Of a DNA stretch of 64,000 nt, positions 9,193 through 18,920 are shown piece after piece (position 1 is the stretch's first letter; each line of letters opens with the position of its first letter). The stretch is from Agaricus subrufescens (taxonomy: Eukaryota; Basidiomycota; Agaricomycetes; Agaricales; Agaricaceae). The stretch lies in contig CM057065.1 in NCBI GenBank assembly GCA_029945375.1, positions 2,418,001-2,482,000 on the forward strand. Direction: 5' to 3'. Below the pieces are notes generated by a model. That model worked only from the letters and a program-made list of their open reading frames with translations. It searched no databases and was not told the DNA's origin. Position numbers and translations under genes: made by a program.

Positions 9193-12100
9193 ATGTCTCA
9201 CGTCATCGCTCTGCTCAATTCAGTCGAACAACTTACCGGAGCCGAGAATTACGGCACCTGGAAGGATGAAATGGCCGATATTCTTATCCTCCAAATCGCT
9301 AATGGGTTTTCATACAATGCCTTCGACGTCTGCCTTAACAGGTGGACGATCCCGGCTAAACACAAACTTCCACCCAAGTTGGAAACCCAAACTCAAGAAG
9401 CTTATACTGAAGGTATAACCCAGCTTGAAGAAGAGAATAACACTATCGATGAAGCTATTGAAGAGAGGAATCGCCTCTCTCATACTGCAAGAGCCATGAT
9501 AAATTCTAGGATCACTAGAGGCTTAGTTGCGCAGAGATTTGAATCTGCTGCAGACCTTTGGAGCTTCCTCGAAAAGACCTATGGTGTAACCGGTCCATCG
9601 GCTATCTATGCCCTGTATCGGCAAACCATTAATTTCCGGATTTCCGGAACAAAGGAACCATCGGCCGAAATAGCCAGCCTCGAGTTAATCTATTCCAGGC
9701 TCCGAAGCACTGGGGTAGATATTCCAGAATTAGTAATGGCGATGTCCCTGCTCGGTGCCATACCAGAGCATTGGAAAATCGCATCATCCTTCTTAGCCGC
9801 CAAAGGAGACGTCCCCGACGTAACCTTTCAAGCTGTCAGAGCTGCGATTTTACAAGAGTACAATCAGCGCCTGTCCAGCAATCACTCCCAGGTGAACCGC
9901 TTCTCTGGTGTCAAACAAGGAGGCTTTAAAAAGCCCCAATGGCAACCATATAAAGGACAACAGCAGCCTATGCAGCGACCTAACAATGGCCAGCAGCAAC
10001 AGCAGCAACAACAACCACAGCAGAGGAATTCTGCTGGTCCGCAGAAGAAGACTCGCCGAGGGAGGAAAAAGCCTCAGCCTCAGGTAAATGAAATAATCGC
10101 CTCTACTGGCGTTCTGCAGCTTGACGACTACTCGCCGCAGACCTCGACTCTTTTTGCCCCTGCCACGGGCCAACCACAGGTTAGCGCTCTTGGAGTTGCA
10201 ACCTCATCAACGCTCCCAAAGAAGGTAGAGCATAATTCAACTTCGCAGATCACCCTTGACCCGCGACCCAGACCGTACCCTTCCAGAGCAGCACTCGCAA
10301 AGGAGCGCGCCCTCAAACTTTACGAGGACAGGATGCAATCCAAGAATGGTGGAGAAACTTCTACTACCCCCTCACCAATTTCGAAAGCAGAAATGCTCCG
10401 AAAGTTTTGGGAAGAAGAAGAAGCAACCGCAATGCGGAAGCACATGGAAAATCCCATGTCTCCATACATGCAAAGGTACACAGAGATGCGCAGCGCCTTC
10501 CGATACCAAGCTTTCAAAGAAAAGCTGGAAAAGGAGGAGCTCCCCCAAGAGCCAATAATCGTCGACCCAATCGACGAGGCAATAAGGGAAGAAGCTCCGA
10601 AGAGCTTCGATCTCGAAACCGTGTCCCTGGGAAGCGAAACTGAGGACGTAAAGATCGATGATTACAAGTATGTGATCCGATCTGTAAATGATTATCAAAC
10701 AGCTAACCTTATACAGGCCGGAGATGTCCCCTACTATTCAAATGTAGGAAGAGACTCTAGTAGTACACCGGCTGTATATTGTATTAATACACCTCCCTGT
10801 TGCTTCGCTTCTATATCTGAGGAAGTAAATGAGGATCCTGCCGAACCTCAAGAAGCCAGAACACCAGATAATCATAGTACCGGCAATCTGCCTAGTATAA
10901 GTGGCATTACACCTATAAACGACGACTTTCCGATCAGATGGTTACTAGATTCAGGAGCATCACGACATTTTACAAATAATCTCGATGATTTCCTAGATTA
11001 CGAAACCGGTGATTACGGAGAAGCGGGAACTGCACACAACGACAATGATATAAATATAACTGCCGTTGGAACCATAATGATAGAGTACGAAGTCTACAAT
11101 ACGACTGACGGAAATACATACCTCATGCGAAACACTGTAACCAGAGTTGAATACGCTGAGGAACTACGGGAAAGGATATTGTCCGTCAATACATATTTAA
11201 ATATGGGATGGACATCTATTGGCGAAACAAATCGAACTATCTTATATGATAGGCATGGTAACCCTGCCTTAATGGCCCAAAAGGTTCCTGGAGGAGCACA
11301 AAACCTCCATTATGTTCGATCCCGCATCATTAAAAATGATGTATATAACGTCAATAGAATAAGTGTTAACGAGATCACTTATGAAGTCTGGCATCAAAGA
11401 TTCGGACATTGTTCAGACTTCGCTCTGAGTAAAGTCCCTGAATGCTCCAGTGAGCATATCAAAATCCCGAAAGCTTCTGATCATGTATGCAAAGGCTGCG
11501 CGCTAGGCAAACAAAATCAGAAACCCTTTCAACCAAATCCAAAACGAGCTAAAGCAATCGGCGAGATGACACATTCTGATCTTCTCGAAATGCCGATCAA
11601 GTCGTACTCCAAATATAAATGGGTACTGACATTTTTGGATGACTATTCATCCGCTTGCACTGTCGTCCTAATAAGGAATAAAGCTGACGTACCAAGGTAC
11701 ATAGAAGCTTACGTACATAAAATGTGGCAATGGCAACAAGTACGTTGTTTCCAATTCCGGACAGACAATGGCGGAGAATATGTCTCCCAAGGACTCAAGG
11801 ACTTCTTCCTTGATAGCGCAATAGACCATCAAACAACGGTCCCCTATGCACATCAACAAAATGGTCGTGCAGAAAGGTTAAATCGCACCTTGCTCGAAAA
11901 AGAACAGGCGATGCGGCTACACGCCTGCTTGCCTGATTCATTTTGGGAATTTGCTATCCAAGCAGCCGCTCACGTTTATAATAATACACCAGTGCGTCGC
12001 CTAAATTGGCAGACTCCACATCAATACTTCGGATATCCAAAGATAGATTTAAATCATCTCCGAGTATTTGGTTGCGGTGCATATGCATTCATACCAGAAG

Positions 12101-14682
12101 AAAAGCGAATCAATAAGCTTTCACCTCGTTCTGAATTCATGACCTTCATTGGATACGCCCCAGCTGGGAGCTATATATTTTACAGACATAAATCCAATAA
12201 AACAGTATTCAGATCGAGATCTGCAATCTTTGATGAACGAATCTTTCCGTTCTGTCCAGATTACAAACCTGGTGAACTAGAGAAAAGAATGCTTCAAGAT
12301 GATGGGACTGACGACTCATCATCCTCTGAAGAAGATCCTCTAAGACCCTTAGAGTATGATCCTAATTTCTCAGATTCTTTCACTCCAAAACCGATGAATG
12401 ATTTTCGGCATAGCCGATATCATCACCCTTCTTCCTCCAATCAGGAGAGACCATCAAATCCTTCTCCACCCCGTGATGAAAGTCCACCACCTGATGATGA
12501 CCATGAATCATTCGATTTTGACATCGGAACTTCAAGGGGACATCGTCAACCTATAGACTATCACGATGAAAATAGATTTGATCCGCAACCGCCGCCGTCT
12601 ACTCCTTCTGACTTAGGTCCAGGAGAAGTTCAGCCTCCTCCGAGTACACCTCCCCGTCTCTCTCCTCAAGAAAAAGGAAAAATGAGAGCACCGAGTCCGA
12701 GTTCGAGTTCCTCTCCGAGCCCGAGACCTACTCCTAGAGAGCGACCCCCAGTCATCAGAAGAGAAAGGTCATTACCTAATAGACCTCCCTTCATTCTTCC
12801 GGAAGGATTCCCTCCGAGAAGATCGAATAGACAGCGACAACCCCCTGTAAGACCGGGAAATGTCTATGGTGAAAAATCAAATCCCGTAGACATTGAAAGA
12901 CAAAGTAGCGAAGACTGGCCTGGCTCAATCGCTTCGAAAGAGCAAACAGATCCTTCTGCTCCTCCGTCAACCAAAATAAGCCGACCACGTTGGCACTTTG
13001 ATGGAGAAGATGTCGATGATCCGATGGGAATGGTGATGGGTAAAAATAAACCCTTACCTAAAATTCCAGAAACAGAAGATCAACAACTAAAACGTCTTAC
13101 AAGTGAGGGGGGAAAGGAATTCATTTCCATTTTATTGGCAAAAGCCATCATTCCAGTCACTTATAGAGACCTTGAGAAAATACCTCAGGACGAACAGAAA
13201 GACTGGATTGCAGCATGCCTGGAGGAGCTCCAAGCCTTAAAAAAGCGAGGAGTTTATGAAATAGTTAAACTTCCGGAAGGAAGAAAAGCTATCAAAAATA
13301 GATGGGTCTTTAACGTAAAGTCTGATGGCCGGAAACGTGCTCGACTTGTCGCTAAAGGATTCTCTCAAATCGAAGGAATCGACTTCGATGAGTTATTTTC
13401 CCCTGTTGTACGATATGAAACTGCTCGCCTCATCTTCAGTGTTGCAGCACTAGAAGATTGGGAAATCGAGAGCGTCGATGTCAAAGCAGCATACTTATAT
13501 GGAAAACTCGAAGAAGAGATCTACATGGAAGAACCGGAAGGTTTCCATGATCATCGAGGAAAAGTCTGGAAATTAAACCGTGCATTATATGGCCTGAAGC
13601 AATCTGGCTTAGCCTGGTGGCGTGAATTAACCGCCTCTATGAAAGAACTAGGCTTTAAGCGATGTGCATCAGATGCAGGGGTATATTATTACGTTGACAA
13701 AGAAACGAAGCAACTCATCATTGCATTAGTTTACGTTGATGACGTAGCCATAATAGGGAAACGAACTGCAGTCTATATAGACTTAAAACGCAGATTCATG
13801 CTAAAATGGGAATGCCGAGATTTAGGTGAAACCAAAGAATTCTTAGGAATGAGAATTCAAAGGGACCGAGAAAATCGACGACTATTCATAGACCAAGTTG
13901 ATTATCTCAATAAAATCCTTGAAAGATTCGAGATTTCGTCTAAACCTACCAAGACGCCTCTCTCTTCAGGATTCACCTTTAACAAATACGAAGGCATAGC
14001 GACACCCATTTTTAAACAGAAGTACCAACAATTAGTTGGATCACTTATGTACCTTATGATCGGTTCTAGGCCTGACATAGCCTATGCAACGGTCAAATTG
14101 AGTCAGCAATGTGCTAATCCAGCACAAGAACATTACGACCAAGGTCTACATGTTCTTCGCTATCTATATGCTACCAGTAAATATAGACTCAATTATAACG
14201 GTGCTTCTAACGAAGCCATCGTTGCCTATTCTGATTCAGATTGGGCACAAGATCCAACTGACCGAAAATCTGTTACCGGTAATTATGTCACTTTAGCCCA
14301 AGGCTGTATAAGCTGGCTAAGTCGCAAACAAAAAACCGTTGCCTCTTCTTCTACAGAAGCAGAGTATATGGCAATTTCTGACTGTTCCAAACAACTTGTT
14401 TGGATGCATCAATTGCTAAAAGAAATCAGTTTTAAAGTCCAAATTCCACATTTAAATGCGGACAATGAAGGAGCTATTTTTTGGGGATCTAATCCTGTTC
14501 AAGAAAGACGCTCCAAACATATCGACATCCGATACCACGTAATCCGTGAATATGTCGAAGAAAAGAAGATTGCTTTGTTATATGTCCCTGGTAACAAAAA
14601 TCCAGCCGACATATTTACAAAAAATCTTGACACTCGAAAATTTGAATTCATTCGTTCTTTATTAGGGATTGAGTTCTTCTAA
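9193..14682 (+). CDS. Copia Gag-Pol polyprotein
   Basis: One uninterrupted frame of 1829 aa. Gag covers about residues 1-300 (LTGAENYGTWKDEM, LWSFLEKTYG) and ends in a Gln-rich basic tract; I see no CX2CX4HX4C zinc knuckle. The aspartic protease motif WLLDSGASRHF has its Asp at about 586. The integrase has an HHCC domain (WHQRFGH...CKGCALGK) and a DDE core with D796, D858 (TDNGGEY) and E894, in DX35E spacing. An acidic Pro/Ser-rich linker follows. Reverse transcriptase shows RLVAKGFSQIEGIDF and YVDD at 1514-1517. RNase H shows AYSDSDWA (Asp about 1681), SSSTEAEY and a C-terminal NPADIFTKNL. The order PR-IN-RT-RH defines Ty1/copia (Pseudoviridae-type). No frameshift separates Gag from Pol, so a Gag excess would need splicing or processing. 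Confidence 0.97.
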   Translation: MSHVIALLNSVEQLTGAENYGTWKDEMADILILQIANGFSYNAFDVCLNRWTIPAKHKLPPKLETQTQEAYTEGITQLEEENNTIDEAIEERNRLSHTARAMINSRITRGLVAQRFESAADLWSFLEKTYGVTGPSAIYALYRQTINFRISGTKEPSAEIASLELIYSRLRSTGVDIPELVMAMSLLGAIPEHWKIASSFLAAKGDVPDVTFQAVRAAILQEYNQRLSSNHSQVNRFSGVKQGGFKKPQWQPYKGQQQPMQRPNNGQQQQQQQQPQQRNSAGPQKKTRRGRKKPQPQVNEIIASTGVLQLDDYSPQTSTLFAPATGQPQVSALGVATSSTLPKKVEHNSTSQITLDPRPRPYPSRAALAKERALKLYEDRMQSKNGGETSTTPSPISKAEMLRKFWEEEEATAMRKHMENPMSPYMQRYTEMRSAFRYQAFKEKLEKEELPQEPIIVDPIDEAIREEAPKSFDLETVSLGSETEDVKIDDYKYVIRSVNDYQTANLIQAGDVPYYSNVGRDSSSTPAVYCINTPPCCFASISEEVNEDPAEPQEARTPDNHSTGNLPSISGITPINDDFPIRWLLDSGASRHFTNNLDDFLDYETGDYGEAGTAHNDNDINITAVGTIMIEYEVYNTTDGNTYLMRNTVTRVEYAEELRERILSVNTYLNMGWTSIGETNRTILYDRHGNPALMAQKVPGGAQNLHYVRSRIIKNDVYNVNRISVNEITYEVWHQRFGHCSDFALSKVPECSSEHIKIPKASDHVCKGCALGKQNQKPFQPNPKRAKAIGEMTHSDLLEMPIKSYSKYKWVLTFLDDYSSACTVVLIRNKADVPRYIEAYVHKMWQWQQVRCFQFRTDNGGEYVSQGLKDFFLDSAIDHQTTVPYAHQQNGRAERLNRTLLEKEQAMRLHACLPDSFWEFAIQAAAHVYNNTPVRRLNWQTPHQYFGYPKIDLNHLRVFGCGAYAFIPEEKRINKLSPRSEFMTFIGYAPAGSYIFYRHKSNKTVFRSRSAIFDERIFPFCPDYKPGELEKRMLQDDGTDDSSSSEEDPLRPLEYDPNFSDSFTPKPMNDFRHSRYHHPSSSNQERPSNPSPPRDESPPPDDDHESFDFDIGTSRGHRQPIDYHDENRFDPQPPPSTPSDLGPGEVQPPPSTPPRLSPQEKGKMRAPSPSSSSSPSPRPTPRERPPVIRRERSLPNRPPFILPEGFPPRRSNRQRQPPVRPGNVYGEKSNPVDIERQSSEDWPGSIASKEQTDPSAPPSTKISRPRWHFDGEDVDDPMGMVMGKNKPLPKIPETEDQQLKRLTSEGGKEFISILLAKAIIPVTYRDLEKIPQDEQKDWIAACLEELQALKKRGVYEIVKLPEGRKAIKNRWVFNVKSDGRKRARLVAKGFSQIEGIDFDELFSPVVRYETARLIFSVAALEDWEIESVDVKAAYLYGKLEEEIYMEEPEGFHDHRGKVWKLNRALYGLKQSGLAWWRELTASMKELGFKRCASDAGVYYYVDKETKQLIIALVYVDDVAIIGKRTAVYIDLKRRFMLKWECRDLGETKEFLGMRIQRDRENRRLFIDQVDYLNKILERFEISSKPTKTPLSSGFTFNKYEGIATPIFKQKYQQLVGSLMYLMIGSRPDIAYATVKLSQQCANPAQEHYDQGLHVLRYLYATSKYRLNYNGASNEAIVAYSDSDWAQDPTDRKSVTGNYVTLAQGCISWLSRKQKTVASSSTEAEYMAISDCSKQLVWMHQLLKEISFKVQIPHLNADNEGAIFWGSNPVQERRSKHIDIRYHVIREYVEEKKIALLYVPGNKNPADIFTKNLDTRKFEFIRSLLGIEFF

Positions 14683-14705
14683 AATTATTCCGTAGCTTAT
14701 TTAGC

Positions 14706-14714
14706 ATGGAGGAG
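14706..14714 (+). other. Polypurine tract
   Basis: ATGGAGGAG immediately precedes the 3' LTR. This purine-rich run is the expected plus-strand DNA priming site. Confidence 0.6.
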
Positions 14715-15119
14715 TGTTAGAATAATAATAGTATTAGATGCTTGTATAAGCTCGTACTTTATTTAGATAGATATACTTGTATCTCTCCGAGCATTGAGCG
14801 ACTCATAGCTCTGCCTAATCGTGTATGTGGATACCTGTAGCTCATGCTCTTCTAAGCTGAGCAATTATGCTTATAATATGCGACCCACAGTAAAGGATTT
14901 ACCTGTGGATGGACTAGTAGTTTAGTATATAAACCCCATGTATTCACTGTAATCTACATCGTCGAAGATACATCTTCTACATCTCTACTACACTCGTCAT
15001 ATACTTCAACTCCTTCGAACTATCTCCTACTACTTCTAGTAAGTACTACTCAACCTGCCACTACGCTAGTTAGCTGCTAGCATGATGAATCCCTGGAGGA
15101 TATCATTATTATCTTAACA
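14715..15119 (+). repeat. 3' LTR of the copia element
   Basis: 405 bp, same termini as the 5' LTR, followed by the TGAGC target duplication. A TATATAAA box lies near 14926, only about 520 bp upstream of the AIM6-like gene start, so LTR-driven read-through transcription is possible. Confidence 0.97.
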
Positions 15120-15389
15120 TGAGCCATCAAGTGGTTGCGCCCAGGTAGATATCATGGCATCCGGTAACTCGGCGCCGCTGAGCCGACGGGCCGTCAAAGG
15201 TTGGGTTGTCAGCATGTGCATATGAGTATTCCTGAATGTCACACTTCATCTCACCGCCCACGTTCGCCATATGGGTGGTAGCGTTCTGTTCAAAGGAACT
15301 GAGGCTAGCCAAAGACCATCAGCTTGTGAAACTCGGCTCGCGTGAGGTCTCAGCCCCCTGTATGATGGCAGGTGGGTCTCAGCCATGGA

Positions 15390-15396
15390 TATAAAT
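15390..15396 (+). promoter_or_regulatory. TATA box of the AIM6-like gene
   Basis: TATAAAT lies about 60 bp upstream of the ATG at 15450. It is outside the LTR, so the gene keeps its own core promoter despite the nearby insertion. Confidence 0.5.
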
Positions 15397-15449
15397 CGGA
15401 GTACGGATGGGCTGGCTCGGCCCTGGTTGCTCTCTCCTTGCTCTCCCTT

Positions 15450-16571
15450 ATGCTCGCTTTTGTACTGGGAGCTGTAGTCACCACGTTGCTCAACGTATGC
15501 TCAGCTCTAGCTGCTTTACCGATCCATTCCCACAATGATTGTGAGTTCCTTACTCTCTAACTTCTGTTCTTGATTCGCTGAGTATAATTTCAGACCTCCA
15601 AGATGAGCCGTTATTCCAGGCTCTAAATCTTGGAATACCAAGTGTCGAAGCAGATGTATGGCTCCAAGACGGCCAACTCTATGTGATAATTTCTACTTTC
15701 CTGCTTTGCACGACTTTTCTAATCTCGCATATCATACAAGGTCGCACACACCCAAAATGCCATTGACACTAGTAAAACCTTGGGTTCACTCTATGTTCAG
15801 CCAATTTTGGATATCGTTGAGGGCAAGAGATTCTCCATGACAAAGTATGTTCCATTACAGTCTGTGACATGTATTGTGGTGTATTGAGCATGTCGCGAAC
15901 AGTGTTTCTGTCGATAACCCTCTTCAACTATTGATCGATTTCAAATCTGACGGTGCTCAGTAAGCAACCCGCCATCTCTGATATTCGTTACCCCCTTGTA
16001 ACGCTGTCCGACACAGGTCGTATGATCCTGTTCTCCAGGCACTTTCTCCACTTCGCGATGCCGGCCATCTTACTACTTTCAAAAACGGCCAGCTCATTCA
16101 AGGTGCCGTCACGGTTGTCGGAACTGGCAATACTCCCTTGGACAAAGTTCTTGCCGCGACGCAAAGGGATTTGTTCTATGATGCACCTATTCAAGACATC
16201 AAAAACAGTCCTCCTGCTGAAGGCGTTGAGTGGGGGCCTGAGATTGCACCTCTGGCGAGTGCAAACTTCGCTGATGTGAATGGTGTTCTAGGAGAAGTGA
16301 GTGATCAATTGGAAATCTTTATGTTGTTCTCAAAAGCTCATCGTTTTCAACTTGCCAGATATATACCTTCTTCACCGGGGACGTGATGGACTCCACTCAT
16401 AATGATGTTGTCGACTTGATTGCAACAGCGCACTCAAAAAATATGAAATCACGATTCTGGGGGGCACAAGATCGGGATGGTGTATACCTTGAATTTTTGC
16501 ATGACAAGTCAGATTATATCAACGCGGACAGATTGGAATATGTGAAGGATTTGATCCTCAAAAATTCCTAG
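15450..16571 (+). CDS. AIM6-like secreted PLC/GDPD-fold protein
   Basis: Yeast AIM6 homologues belong to the PLC-like phosphodiesterase (TIM barrel) superfamily; their substrate is unknown. The inferred exons 15450-15540, 15594-15682, 15741-15844, 15903-15959, 16017-16296 and 16359-16571 give 277 aa. A signal peptide (MLAFVLGAVVTTLLNVCSALA) precedes LPIHSHNDYLQDEPLFQALN. The motif HSHNDY and the following SVEADVWLQDGQLYVAH place the His, Glu/Asp and His residues expected at a GDPD-type active site. TLGSLYVQPILDIV, LLIDFKSDGA and FFTGDVMDS follow in family order. The start is the only in-frame ATG before the signal peptide. All five introns remove stops or restore frame. Confidence 0.85.
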
Positions 16572-17367
16572 CCGCAGCCAACAGAATGGAATGTGCTCAG
16601 TATTTATACTTCTTGCCGAAGACCAATTCATCTCTGTATAACTACGCAATACAGTCGTGGCTAATACTGTCGGCTAAAGTCGACAGGACTATGATGATAA
16701 AAGGGACGAATGTCCGACTAAGTTCTGGTGCTAATGCCGTGCAACTCTTCAAACTCTCTACACATGCCTTATGAAAGTAGTAACTCTACGATGAAGGAAG
16801 TAAATCACAATCCGTATGTGAAAGTAGGGGTATATTCTTCGGGAAAAGAGGGTATACACTGTCGAGACGAAATATCGTAGGACAGCAATAAGTGGAAATA
16901 ATCATAATAACGTATACCATCACTTAGACTAGTGAAAGACATTCCAGTGTCTTTCACCCCAAAGCTGACACGCGTACCATTGTGCGTTTTGTCGACTTGT
17001 TACATAGCGATGGTACTGGTAGGTCGATAACCGTGACGAGGTATTCATTCATACAATTCATACAAGAACAATGGCTCGTTCATGTCCTATCTGGCCATCA
17101 GTGTGCCTTGCGAAGAAGAAGGGACGAGGCTTACCAAGGGAATCCTACTAGATATTTGGGGGCTTTGTTTAAACAAGGGATCGCGTTCCCGGCAATAGCG
17201 ACGACAATTCTCGGAGACTTTACGCCTGCGCATTGCCTACTCACGAACGATGATGGATTCATTGATAAACAATTGCTCACTCAAGAGACCTCATTAGAAC
17301 CTTTAGAGAAGGGTTCTTATCTACCTCTAGTAAAACATCATAGTCAGTTTTGAAGAATCAATTGAGA
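16572..17367. other. Convergent intergenic region (3' UTRs)
   Basis: This lies between the convergent AIM6-like and metacaspase genes. Open frames here show no domain and are probably UTR or chance. The one clear structure is the hairpin at 16932-16957. Confidence 0.5.
16932..16957. repeat. Perfect 10-bp hairpin
   Basis: GTGAAAGACA and TGTCTTTCAC form a perfect stem with a 6-nt TTCCAG loop, midway between two convergent genes. It could be an RNA structure in either 3' UTR or the core of a small inverted-repeat element. There is no U-run and no evidence for function. Confidence 0.6.
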
Positions 17368-18920
17368 TTACTGTTTACTTAGTGTCATGATAAGAATCTT
17401 GAGTAGGGGCATCAGTACAATTAATAAAAAAAGCTAGGACATGATTTTACTTTAGTGAACGATTCACCGGGACCTTCGAGGTCACACTCCCCATCTTTGC
17501 AAGCCGAAAGACATATCTGGATAAATTCAAATTCAAAATTTAGAGTCAAAAGCGTGTATACTACTCATACTTACCACTCGGCCACCAATACTCTGTTTGC
17601 GTCGCCTGCAATAGCCAGTACATGTCCTCCGGTTAGGTTCGTATTCCCTATCAATTAACGCTCTCATCGCTTCTTTCGTAGAGTATATTCCACTGGCAAC
17701 CACATCCGTGAAAGTCTCGCCAAATGCGTTGCTGCTAACCTCGAGGACTACAGAAAGGATTTCATTTCAATACAAATGCGGATGAACACATTGTACCTCT
17801 GCGTCCCACTCGGCGTACTGGAACCATTAAATACCGACCATCATATTTGGTAACACCGGCGATGAATAGTGACTCACCTCTGCTTCGGAGGGAATTGACC
17901 CTGTTACACCGGAAATGATCGAGGTCTTAAGAAATTAAACATAGAGATCGATCATGATCGAGAGGGCCCTCACCCATCAAGGTGTTGGAATGACAAGCAT
18001 CTAAGATTGCCTAGAAGATTAAATTCAGTAACGGGACCTAACAGAACAATGGACAAGATAACTACGAGCATCTGATCGTTGGGACCAATAGTGTCGACAA
18101 GGCACCTTCGAATGTCCTATGACCCCCTATCAGCATTGCAAGCGAAGAATAACCGAAAACCGAGTATACATTATCTCGGATGATCTTTGAATCGTCGACA
18201 CAACCAGCCCGGTTAATAGCATCGACCGGTATGATATCTGATAGCTTTGCCGTTAATAGTGCGAATGGAAATCTATTAAGAACGCACATTCATCTTTGCC
18301 GTCTTCCTCGGGCCCATTTGGATCGTGTTCACCTTCGGCTTCATTCTCAGGCTTCTGCGTTGCGTGCCCACAAACTATAAAATGAGTTGTATGTGAGTTG
18401 ATTTTCTAAGAAAACGAAGCGTTTACGCTTACAAAGGAAGATGTATTCGGCCCCTTCCCGACTCTGTTCTACAAATTGCCCTAGAAGACGTTTCTGTGGT
18501 GCCAATTTGTCAATGACTGTATGATTATATAGGGAACGTACGATGTTTTCAAAGGTAGGGTCCTCAAAACCGTCTTCGTCACTTAGAATCTGGATATTTT
18601 CTTTCCGAAAGCCAAGGACATCTACGGCGAGTTAGCTCGGCATTGATAAGATGGCGCAATGTCGTACCGATCAGGAAATCTCTCATATCTCTTATGTCAC
18701 GACAGCCTTGGATGCACCACTCAGTTCCGCGCTCAGGATAATTGCTTCCGATCAGCAAAGCTTTTCGAATGCGTGGCCGTCTCCTACGGCCGGAACCAAG
18801 AGTTTGCAAGAGGTTCCTTAGATAAATTAGTAGATTAGTCTCGAGATTCGCATCTTGTGGGTGGGGCATTTCCCTGAAGTTGCTGTGGGAAAGCAAGAGG
18901 GCTGTGTTACATAGACTCAT
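17368..18920 (-). CDS. Metacaspase (caspase-like cysteine peptidase)
   Basis: Metacaspases are Arg/Lys-specific cysteine peptidases linked to proteostasis, stress and cell death in fungi. Reading minus-strand exons in order gives RKALLIGSNYPE, CIQGCRDIRDMRDFLIDVLGF, ILSDEDGFEDP, EYIFLFCGHATQ (catalytic His codon at 18364-18366), DEYIIPVDAINRAGCVDDSK, RRCLVDTIGPNDQML, AILDACHSNTLM (catalytic Cys codon at 17993-17995), DLDHFRCNRV, CTGYCRRR and VICLSACKDGE. Both catalytic residues and the p20/p10 order are intact. At least eight short introns are required and all restore frame. The start at 18920 (MSLCNTALLL) is a guess: the frame stays open upstream to about 19013 and a further 5' exon may exist. 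The end at 17368 assumes the last exon encodes ILIMTLSKQ. The prodomain is short and lacks an obvious zinc finger. Confidence 0.75.

Larger units (their letters stand above)
8550..15119 (+). mobile_element. Complete Ty1/copia LTR retrotransposon
   Basis: A 6570-bp element has two 405-bp LTRs (8550-8954 and 14715-15119), a tRNA primer site abutting the 5' LTR, a single 1829-codon Gag-Pol ORF in copia order (protease, integrase, reverse transcriptase, RNase H) and a purine tract before the 3' LTR. The host sequence TGAGC is duplicated at 8545-8549 and 15120-15124, the 5-bp signature of integration. I count three differences between the LTRs. With the intact ORF this indicates a recent and possibly still autonomous insertion. 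It sits 330 bp upstream of the AIM6-like gene, same strand. Confidence 0.97.

Noticed and set aside
9850..10698. Minus-strand open frames inside Gag (62-108 codons)
   Set aside because: They are antisense shadows of the biased Gln/Glu/Lys-rich Gag sequence; composition (Leu/Ser-rich) and lack of motifs give no support.
16982..17353. 123-codon plus-strand frame
   Set aside because: No ATG-backed family signal. It lies antisense to the 3' end of the metacaspase and reads like UTR sequence.
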